Source of the DNA: Sisyra terminalis
Taxonomy: Eukaryota > Arthropoda > Insecta > Neuroptera > Sisyridae
Direction of reading: 5' to 3'
DNA: 64,000 bases
NCBI GenBank assembly: GCA_958496175.1
Contig: OY292275.1
Coordinates: 18,166,001-18,230,000 of the forward strand
In this document: one piece after another, positions 25,101 to 37,100 of the stretch
Layout of the letters: each line of letters opens with the position of its first letter
How positions within the stretch are numbered: the first letter of the stretch is position 1
Made by a program: the position numbers and the translations under genes
The notes under the pieces: generated by a model
Seen by the model: the letters and a program-made list of their open reading frames with translations, nothing else
Databases searched by the model: none
Told to the model about the DNA's origin: nothing

Positions 25101-28100
25101 ACAAATTTCAAAATGTTATGTCTATACAATAAAAATTGTAACCAATCATTGCTTTAAATTATAGATAAATTGTGTCTGATAGTTATCTACCCAAGGTCTC
25201 AAAAAAAAAAATAAACTAAAAATTGATCACTGATGATTTTTTTTGGCCAGGAAACAAAGAACTGCGCATACTTTGGATATTGTAATAACTGTAAGGTTGC
25301 CACTTTAGATTTTCTTTAATTCAGATTTGAAAAGTTATTAACTTTGAACATATCGGTTAAGATCAGAGAGTAAGTATTGTTTAGAAATTTGATTTCTTTA
25401 AAAAAGAAAATGCACAATCATCATTTTTAAAACTAATGAACACAAAAGAAAAAAATAAATAATGTCGAAACTATTTCGCTTCGTACCATTCGAAATGCTT
25501 TTAAACACAACACACAAATAAATCTTGCATATGTGGAACTTTTTTGATACTTACTAAGCAAGCAATTATTATGAGTGATTTGAGCCAAAAAATAATTATA
25601 AATTTGTTTGAATAGAAAAGTTGTGTGGAAATTGACAATAAATCTATCTTCATCGAAAATTTGGAATCAGGAAGGAGTGATTTGAATTACTTTTGAATTT
25701 AATGATGCACATTTTTTTATTATGCATATCTTGAAAGTTTTGTTTGCTCAAAGTACTTTGATGAAAAAATAAATGAGCTGTAAATTGTCTGTGAAAAGTA
25801 TATGAAGACCCAAAAAAATGATCAAAAAAGAAAAGGCACAATAAGAAAAAAAAACAACGCTAGATTTTAACCAGAGAGGAAGGCATGGGTACACAGTAAT
25901 ATGTAGGTATCTTAAACAAAATACGAAGTTCATCGTAAATTCATTTCTAATAATTTGTATACATTTTATTTTCTATATTTTTAACTCTGTATGACTTTAT
26001 ATTTTTAATATAAATAGATTCCTTCAGTTAGGAAATGGCGGCTGTTCCCCTGGTCGTAATTAGCTATATCTATGTTATCAAGATAAACAGTAAATATAGA
26101 TAAATAAATTTATCCAAATGCAATCAAAGAAGACATATATTTGATAATTTAAGATCACATGTTCATGTTATTATTCTTAAAATTATAAAATAGATTCAAT
26201 GGTTTTATAATCATATAGTGATAGTCTTAAGATTACTGCAGTATTGTGAAAAACTAAGTAACAAACTAACGTTTACTAAACGTTGCATGAACAGTTGCAT
26301 AATTTTTTACCCTCGGTTGTAAAATATGTTTCCAATGAGGCGTTTCAAAAATTAAGGTGAAATAAGCAGTATTTAATACTTATTTTTATGGATAGGTGTT
26401 CTGGTTCATTCAATATCTATTTTGAAGTTTTGAGATTGAGGAAAACCTTTGATGAAAAAATTTACCCGAAATGCCCGAATTGGCACCTTACACGTTCTAT
26501 TTATTTGAAAAGTACAGAATATAGGTATGGAAATTGGTCTCATGATTGAAGACTTATTTGGTTGTACAATCCTTGTCTCTTAGGCTATGCAACTAATACT
26601 GATCATATTGAGATAAAAATGAGCGAATTCTCTTTAGAAGTAAACGAATTTAGTAATAACTTAATGAATAATTAAATATGTCGTATGCTTTAATTTCTTT
26701 ATTGAATATGACGCTTTTCAACAATCTGGCTGTCATCATTCATTAGGTAATGTTTATTGTACCAATTGTAAACAAATTTCATACAAGGTGTTTGTTATAC
26801 GAGTAAATTATTTGTCTTTAAGGATGTTAGTTAGATCTAGTTTGTCGGCTTTACCTATATATTTCATATTCTTCTAGGGTGTTCATATGTGATTCTTTCT
26901 TGCAAATATGTAGCAGTTTAAAGTTTGTCTCGAAATTTATGCATTTATAATTTTCATCATAAAGATGTTTCGTAAAATTTGAAGCTGTTGTTGAACTAGG
27001 TTTCCTGGATGTATGTTCCTTATATTTAGTTCCATAAGATCTACCAGCTTGGCCAATGCAGAAATTTTCACATTTAATTTTATAAATTCTGATATTTTTC
27101 ATTGCAATATGATTTTTCTCCAATGAGTTAAGAATTTTCATGATGTTATTTATTGAAAATGCACTATTAATATTATTTTTCTTGAGGAAAATGGCGACTG
27201 TAGTATTAAATATATTATTAAAAATTGATGTTATATATTTATTCTTTTCTTTTGATGGAGTTGGAAGAATTGATTTTTTAGTAGATTTCAATATTATTTT
27301 CTCTGCGATTGAGCTGTTGTATCCATTAGCTATGGTTATATGTTTAATTATAAACAAATAAAAATAGCCTTTCCATGGTTATATGGCATATTAATTAGAA
27401 GTATTTTTGGCTGTCCTCTTTTAATAATCGTTGACTCATGATTTTTCGATTAGTTATGAATATTAACAAAAGGTTAAGTATTCCTCACTAATTATAACAC
27501 AAGCATAGTTTTTTATTTGTATGTTTGAGTAATAGAATCGATAAAGCAAATCTAAAGTTGATTTGTTAGACACACATAATAGGTACTATTGTGAAAACTA
27601 ATGTTAGATAATGCAATAATTATTCGCGTGTAAATGATTTTTATGCAAATATTATGTATACCTTTTGTTCTTTGTCATCGAAAAGGCTTTTTGAATAAAA
27701 TGTCACGGTTCTGCAATAAATTATTATCAAAGAAAATAAAATAGTAGACCGTATTTTCAAGCTTGATGACATTCTTGCGAAGGCGGTTTCAACATAAAAC
27801 TGAAATGTTTTTAGATCAGTCGAAGCAATCATTATAAAATTACTTAATTATAAAATAAAGTCTTGAGAAATGTAATAAGTAAGCAGCATAGTTCAGTGAG
27901 AAGAGTTAAGTAAAGTAAGTTGAACAGAAAAAGCCGGCAAAGAAGCAATAAGCTACGCAAATGGTGTAGGTCGTTACCTCTAGCGTTTAAATTATGTATG
28001 GAGTATGGCGGGGATTGGCGCAACCTAAATACGTACGTTACGTTTACATAACGCAATGTAAACCGCAGTTCAGTACCAAATATTGTAATCAGTAATGAGG

Positions 28101-31100
28101 CAATATCTCTCTATATATTCAATTTCATAAGCGTGCAACAGAAAACCATTGTGAAATTGCAATCTTCAGAGCTGTCTAATTATGTAAGTTAATTTAGTGG
28201 GAACAATTATTGTTAAAGATCTTGCGCGAATAAAAATATTTCAATATAATGATGATGATGATGATGAAAAATTGTTTGTCAAGATCAATATGTAATAAAT
28301 AAATAAATGAATAATTAAATATTGGTTGAAAGCTTATATAAGAAAACATTTTGTAAGCTGAATTGGAGTTAATGCAAATATTTATTAGAAGAATAAAAAA
28401 TATCGAATAAAAATAGCCGGGTAGTTCTTGAAACAACTTCTTCAAAATTCACACTGATTAAGAGAAGAATTGAATCAATACCACTTGTACTAATATCCTT
28501 TTCGAAAGGGTTTCATAATCTTATTGGTGCAACTAGGCCACTGATTATATAAAATGATAAATTATGGAAGTTTTTTAACGAACAGGATGCCTTCCTCAGA
28601 AATTATTCGTAAATCAAAAATCCGATAAACGAAACCACTATTACTACGAGATTTTATTGGAAAATCATAGATGCTTTCCAATAAAAATATCCGTAAAGGA
28701 ACCCAATTTTACTATAGATTTAGACTAAATATACAGAGTAAATAAATTAATACTGCAGTATACCGCATAACATCAAATACTAATACATAAGAACGTTTGA
28801 TAACTACTTTGGGATTCCCCGTATAACAAAACTAAGCATAAACTGTATTTATGTACTAAAAATCTTTTTTATTATTTTATTTTTGGGATTCCTCACAAAA
28901 AATATAAGCAAAACAAAAAAAAAGAAATAAACATATATTGTCCGTAAATGCAGATATTTCATCCGTATACCGAAATTTTGATACTTAATTATTCATTTCC
29001 GTAATATCGAATTTCTGTTAAGTGAGCGTCCGTAAGGCGAGGGATTATTGTAGAATGTATAATATAAGTGCATTTCAAGTTTCTACAAATTCAATCCTCT
29101 TTTAAACTTGGGGTTTAAAAACGAAAATTCAACCAATTTACAATTTTGCTGACCGAAGAACAATTTTGGGTTCTTTTTACGCATTTCTTAGAAAATTGAT
29201 TACAAATAATATTTTTTTAGGTTCGTAAGTATAAGAAATAATGAGGCAATGATGCTTTTGGTCGGTTTAAAAAATTTGTATTGCACATTTAAAATAAGAT
29301 ACGGAGTTATTCTTTTTCTTCAGTTATAGACTTTCCTCTTTAAGATAAAGTAAGACCTTTTTGTATAGAAAAACATAAGAAATAAAAAAAAGTAATCTCT
29401 TTTAAATTATAAATGAACCTTAATTCAATTTCGCTTTATTCAGAGAAAGAAGGTCATTGCAACCATTGCCTCCCCCTGTATCCATGCTTGGTTCTAAATT
29501 TTGCAAATTGATTTCTAGATTAATTTGGGATCCTTTTGGGGAGTAGCTTTTAAACAAATCATCTTTCAATGAATACAATGATGATTAGTGGAAAATATTG
29601 TAAACTCAATATTTTCTTTCAATTTTTGTTGTTTTTTTCACAATTGTAAGAATTCTCTATTTGAAATTCAAGTTAAGGATAAATATTTACAATTAGATAA
29701 ATCGTTATCTCCAAATGCTCGTCAAAATTAAATTTGCACAAAATGAAATTATAACGTTTCGTCCACTAGTTGTAGACTTCATCATTCAAATCATTTAAAA
29801 ATTTGATATTTTTCAAATATATTTTGTTCGTAATAATTATTTCAAATTAATTCTCGGTAACATAACCACCCTGTCAATACACAGCGAATAAAAACATTAA
29901 CCATCTTTAATAATTCAATTGATTTGATAGTACTCGTATTTATTATACTCATAAATGTATCCAATAATTATTTTTGTTAAACTCTTTCATTAACATACTT
30001 GTTATATATTAAAAAAATATTCAGACTCTTAAATATATCTCTTATAGTACATATACAACATTGGTATTTAAAAGCAAAATCAATATTGAGAAATGCCCAT
30101 AAAATACGTACATAATTTTTGTTTAATTAGATAAGCTATAAGAGAATCAGATTTAAACACAAAACTTTAGAGTCAATTAAGTTTATCGTAAAGTAAATTG
30201 GCCTTAACAGTTCTTTAAAAATTAAATAAAAAACTATAACTATCAAATAAGAAAACAGTAGAGAAAGTATTTGATTTTTCTATCAAGGTTAATTTTTCAT
30301 TACCGAAATAATAATTTAAAATTAAGCACTGGAAAGATAGACTAAACAATGTCATTATTTTTCACAATTGTATTGATTATAAATTGAGTTCCGTTCCAGA
30401 AAGTCTACACTATTGTTTTTAATCAGAAGGATTAAAACAGTTTGTATAAACTATCATGATTACGTGATATTTCTCACCACTGAATCAGGCGATTCTATTT
30501 TTGAATTTTTATAATGAACGGTTGCCAATTTCTTTTTAAACGAGTAATAAAAGACAAAAAGTCTTATGTATAATTACATTCATAAGAAATATGATGATAT
30601 TGAAGACCCAATTTCGCCATTAAATTTCCTCTATTTATATTTTTATATTTCTTTGTAATAATTACACGTATTGTATGTAATATGTATGCATGTATCGCCA
30701 GTGGAATATTGTGGGAGATTGGTTTTCTGTTTGCCAATTTTAAGTAAATATCTATTTTTTTTCGCTGTTGTTTGACTTCCTATACTATTTTTCTCTATTA
30801 AAGAACAATGGTAACAAAAATAAAAATTAAATAATACAATTTTAAGTGTGAATTCTTATGATCAATTTATCCAATTCTTTGGAACTGATCATCTGATCAT
30901 CAAAACGAAAAAAAAAATCATTGCTAGACTACAAGAAATACTGGAAACAGAAAACGTTCTATTTCACCCAAAATTCAACAAAATATGATGCTCTAATCTT
31001 GGGGTTGGTATGTTTTAATCTCAAAAATGATAACTTTTTCCCTATTCCCTAATGATCTTGTTATGGAGGTTGTTATACCATTGGATTCTAACCACTCAAG

Positions 31101-34100
31101 GTAAAGGAGTTTTAACCACAAAAGTCAAACTCCTTAAACCAAAGAACTTGAAAGTTAAAAGTCACATTTTTGAAAAATGGTAAACTAAGATTTAGTTTCA
31201 TAGGAATGTTTGAAATAAAACACAATTAATAAATTTGTTGAGTCTACTGGTGGCCGAGTGGTTAGGGTGACCGCTCTGGTAGCGTCTGGTACCAAAACTG
31301 GTAGGTCTTGGATTCGATCTTCGTGTTGAGCAAATTTTCGATATTCCTCGATTACGGATTTTTTTTAAGCCACTAAAAACCTTAGTAGTTATAAAGCGAC
31401 TATAAATAACAATAACAAAACAAAATCTACACCAAAGTTTTGACTATTCCCATGGCTCTTAAAGCTTAATAAAGCTCGCGATTGAAGTTTTGGCAGATTT
31501 TTTGTTGAAACCAAAAATAAAGTCAAAATCAATGTAAAAAAAAATTTGGGAGAACAAAATTAGTTAAGGCAGGAAGTATACAGATCATATGTAAAGTTAG
31601 CATCTAATTTCAAGTACTGATAATTATAACACACAACTTAAACATTGTTGTAGGTAATTTATTTTTGTAGGAGTGGTTTAATGATATTTTAATAGTCTCA
31701 GTTTGTTTGCCATTTCAACATGCCGAATAATCGAGCAGAACAATCGAGTAGAGCAAGTTATCCATTTAAAAATACCACCAGAGTGTAAGATTAATTTTCT
31801 TCAATATTACCGAGACTTATTTCTCCGTGTTTTCCCCGAGATGTTTTCATTGCCAATAAAATGTTTAATACGAGGTGAACAACATGGCATGAAAAACCAG
31901 GCAGCGTAAAGCAAACAATAGCTAATAGCGTAGACCGACCGAAATATTACAAATCATGTAACATTAGATATAAATTTATTGGCTATTCATTTGACTTTAT
32001 GTAAGACAGTTCTACTTTTCTTCACGTCCACTTAACTGATAACGATTGAAAATAGTTTCTGTTTTTTTAACTTCCTTACATAATCGTTAAATTAGTTCAA
32101 TTTTTATGAGATTATCCACATCTAAATCTGATCGTAAAAACAATTATAAATTTTTATAAATATTTTATTTAAAAAATTATAAAATTAATAAGTATTTTTA
32201 GTGTGCTATAAGTAGGTTGGCATTTCCTTCATCAATGCAAATTTCTCTTAAACGATTTGAATCTGATGATTATTTGCAATTCATAATTAAATAGAAATGC
32301 CATTGTGTTACACATTAATTTCATTTTTCGTAATAACATTCACATTTTGCAACCAACTTTATTACCACAATAATAACTTTTATTTACCGACAAATAGGTA
32401 ATTGCAAATATGCCAGAAACTACATATAGTTAAATAAGCATTTTTTCTATTAGACAATATAAGTATATATCGAAATCAAAATAAAATAAAATTTCGGTCG
32501 GTTAAATTTACCAACAAAAATCAATATGCTTTTTTTAAATACTTTATAATTTAAAATATATCTCCTTCTGGTACACATTTCGGAAAAAAGTAGGTATGAC
32601 TTAAACATTTCCCAAAATTAAGTAGATAAATTTCAAAACGAACGTTAAAGTATACCAATTTTCTTAATGAGCCTCATGGTTATTAGAAAGGCCAACATGT
32701 TAACATTTACTAAATGAAATTTTACCGATAATACATAACCAAAACTGTTAAATTTAGAAATATGAAGTTTCTTATAGGTAATTATAAGTAGGGCCTGACC
32801 AAGCCTACGATTTCGGTAAAAAATCTGCCGAAATCAAAATTACATTTGTGGTTTTCGTAAGGTCTTGAAAGAGATTGGTTAGTAGACTCCGGCTTTGAAT
32901 GAATTTATAAGTTCTACCTCTATTTCAAAAACCAAAGGAATTGTTCATATTACAACTTTATTTATTTTTCATTTAAAACACCTTATTTGTAAGTATGAAT
33001 AATATACAAAAGATAAATAAGGGAACATAAAAATATTTAAAAAAAAAAGATTTTAAAAACTCTATTTATATTGTTTATTGATAAAATGCACTAATAAGTA
33101 AAAAATATTTTTTTTCACATGAAAGCAAGGGATGTTCCATATAACCAAATTGTTAACAAAATTAGACTCCTCGCTTCTATGTACAAAAATTTATTTTTTC
33201 CTTTTTTGTGCATTTTAACAATACAGGCGAGGTTTTTAAAATATTCTTTTTAATATTTATATTTTCTCCTTTTTAGTCTATTGCATTATCAATTTATGCA
33301 TATTCACATAGCGCCTTGAGGGTAGGCAACATGAGTTTGTATTCCTTGTATAAAATTAAATATTTAATTTTAGTAGAAATACCTTTATATAATTTTTTTA
33401 AAAAATATTTCTAATTAATATTCATTACAGGAAAGTTTTCGCTTAAAACTAGTAAAATTAAGAAACCTTCGGCTTTTACGTTGGTTGAAGCTTACTTTAA
33501 TACGGAAGTCGAAAAATTGGCTTCGATTAAAATCTGACTTATGGCCTAACCTTTATAAACGATAAAAACTTAAGAATCCTCTTTTATTGTTTTTGTGATG
33601 ATTTCTTGTTTAACGAATGCTTTTCCAAATTCATCCCCAAAAGGAATCAAGTTAGAAATTAATGTTTATACACACAATACAATAGTTTTCAATGATTTAA
33701 GGGTTGGTTTTTCAAAAATCAAGTGTCAGACATTGATCTAAAAATAAAAACACGCCATAAACATAAAACCAAACCGAAAAAAACAGAGATTTGGATATTA
33801 TTCAGTTAAAAAGTTGAGTTAAAAATATACTAAAACAATCAAACAGTTGAATATTATCAGAAACTTTGCCAAATGAAAATTCTATCGAGTAATTCTCTAA
33901 AAATATAGGCTATAGAATAATCTAGTAAATTGAATTTTCTACGAGTGAAATTTATTTTACTTCTATAAAAATAAAGCTACTGTAGTTCCGATAGTTATTA
34001 TTATATAATCCGTTTAAACGTCTCATCACAGACACTACGGGAAAATCTTAAACAAACAAGAAATTACTCGTGGAAACAATCAAGATTTATATTTACACGG

Positions 34101-37100
34101 ACAATAAATTCCCCAAAAAAAATTAAAATACCTAAAGAAAAATTATAAATAGGTTTTCATTATATTTGACAATGAGACTACCGCACGCTCTAATTAATTT
34201 GTTAGAGATTTTATTTTCGTTCCACCAAAAACATTATACCTCAATATGATTTAAGCGGTTATATAAATTCGAATATTTTAATGATTTTATAGTTAATTTA
34301 CGTATTTTCAAAATGATTTACTTACGATATTTCGCACAACCATGTGACACAAAACATTAAATAAATTGTCCTAGAAAATTTATAGTGTTTCAAATAATTA
34401 AATGGTTAGTGTGATTAATTTTTACTAATATAAGTGTCTAAAATATTAATTACCAAGTATTTCCCATTAATTAATTATTCTATTAAAAAAAAAAACATTA
34501 GAATATATTAATGATTCCAAAAATTATTCACTTTTCTTCTAAATTAACAAAAAAAGATATCAACTTAATTGTCTTTATTTTTATTTATTATTTTCTCAGT
34601 GATTTTATCATTAAGATCATAAATTATTATATTTTATAAGCCTCATATATTCTGAAAAAAGTAAAATAGATGCCAAACGATATTTCAGTTTCTTTGAACT
34701 CAACAGTTTTATTTAATTTTAAGTATAGTAAATCAAATGGAAATAAGTTTAAAAATGAAATTACAGATTGTTAAATTATGTAAGTGATATACAGTAATTT
34801 GAAAGAAAAATGGCGTGAACAAAATATGTTTTATATTATATTACAAAGATAAATATTTATCAAAATCTATTCCATTTTACTAACGACATTCAGTATCCAA
34901 TGAGTAACTGCTTATTTTTATTATCAACAGCAGTCGGCCGTTGATCTACTTTTCAATATAAGCTTTGAAAATATCAAAACATTAAACCAGAAAGTCAAAA
35001 TAAAATTGAACATTATATGTCTATCTTCTCATAAATTATAAATTTTATCTTTCCAAAATATGATCAAAGACTTTTTTTTTCATTTGAACTTAAAATGAAT
35101 GGGAAACAAGTACAACTTAAAATGTTGCAAACTATTTCAAACATACATGAGAATCAATATCAAATTTAAATCGATCGAAAAAATGATTAGTGATATAAGA
35201 TCACAAAATAAGGATCTATTGAAATCTCATTAAAACAATAAGAAACTCTGGAATTGAGTCTGCCATTAAAACTTTTTCCTGGGCTATAAAATTCTAGTGT
35301 GCTACAAGGGACTCCCTAAAAGTAGGAAAGTGAACTAAATTGTGGAAAATTTAAATGATTTTTGGTTATTATTTTCTTTTCTAAATAGTCATTATCCTTT
35401 TTGATTCATGATGATTTGAGAATAATCGAAAACCGAGAATATATTGCCATTGGAATTGCCAACGTTAGTGGGGCCTGATATAACAGTAAATGAGTTAGTG
35501 TTAGTGTCAACTTCAATATTTTTTTCCAGGAAACTAAATTATTTATTACTGCAAGTGAAATTGCTAAAAATGGAAGCGATAAATACATTTTTATTTAATA
35601 TTTCAATTGAACTAATTGTAAAGGTAAGTAGACGTTTAGACGACAAAATTGAGATGAATTTACATATTAATGCGTTCAAATCAAAATAAAATAGGAAAAT
35701 TCTTTCAGATTATATAAACTGGAAAAACACAAACCTACATAACATTATCATTAACATACATAAAATTTATTCAAATAAAATTATTCCAAAATCTAATTAA
35801 CCTTGAATAATACTACCAAACGTTATTACGCAATTTTCCGTATTTATAAATATGTTGTACAATATTTAAAATACGTCATTGGAAGAAAATATGAATAATC
35901 TAGTCAAATAAAAAGAAGGAAATTTTTCACTCCCATATTAAAAACTTTCGGTGAGTTGAATGGTTCAATTTAAATCAACTTAGCTACTACGTCGTTGACC
36001 CAAGTTTACAATGTTTTATCAAAGAATCCTACATTTATCACAATAGCATTAATAAACTATTTTCATTTGATAAACGCTTATTATTTATTAGGAAAAAGTA
36101 AATACACAATAAATCTCATTAAAAGCAATAAGTCGCATCACATGCAAAAATATTTTCATTGTGTTATTTTTATCATACATGATAAATCTCACAAATATTT
36201 GGTCAATACCTACCTACTTGAATTTCGTCTTTTTTGCAATTGATTTATACGTATGATGAAACGTGTAACGTTTTTATAAAGAACACGGGCAGACTAAAGA
36301 AGACTATAGCCACGTTTTTTATACGTACATTATGGGGAAATAATGAGAAATCCATGAAGATTAATTTAAAATCGAGGATTAAGATCGAGATCAAGGATGA
36401 AAAGATTTAAATAACAATGTTGGCATACATGTTGAGACGTTTTTATGTACAATTTAAAGCTCTTTTTGCGAATGATATTATATGAACGAAAGATGTTTAT
36501 ACAACTGTACATACTTATATTTGGGTTAGTGTATTTTTAAAAATCCAAGTGTCGAATTAATGAGACGTATATTACGCTATTAAAACAAAGAACGAAATTA
36601 AATTACGAAGTTTTGATTTTAAATTATTTAATCTGAGGAATCATAGAAAGTAAAGGGGTAAGAAACAACTTAGAAAATTGACTTAGGACCTAAAACAAGA
36701 CCTAGAACCTAAGGAGTCAAAAACATCTAAGAATTTAACTAAAAATAGAAAAGGTAAATCTGATATTTGTTCATGTTTAATTCATGATGGGTGTAGTTGT
36801 AGGTGGTTATCTTTTAATCTTACAAAATTTATCATTTTCAAAGGAACTTTCAAATAAAAATTGTCATAATAAGACCTTATGTTGAAGACCGCTACATTTT
36901 ATACATATGTAGCATTGTATCAGACAATATGTAACTGTGACTGTATAAATGTAAAACTTTTTCGCAGGAATGAGAACAGCAATAAAAAATGAACACTTAT
37001 TAAGAAAAGCATGAACTTTTTTAAATATTTCAGTACCATCATAACAGAAAAGCTCTATCCAGGAATTTAAATCATGCGTAGAATAGAAATATAGTTCAAT

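Noticed and set aside
31243..31330. tRNA gene suggested by A and B boxes
   Set aside because: The head is continuous with a SINE body shared by at least seven other copies, and no complete cloverleaf with acceptor pairing was seen.
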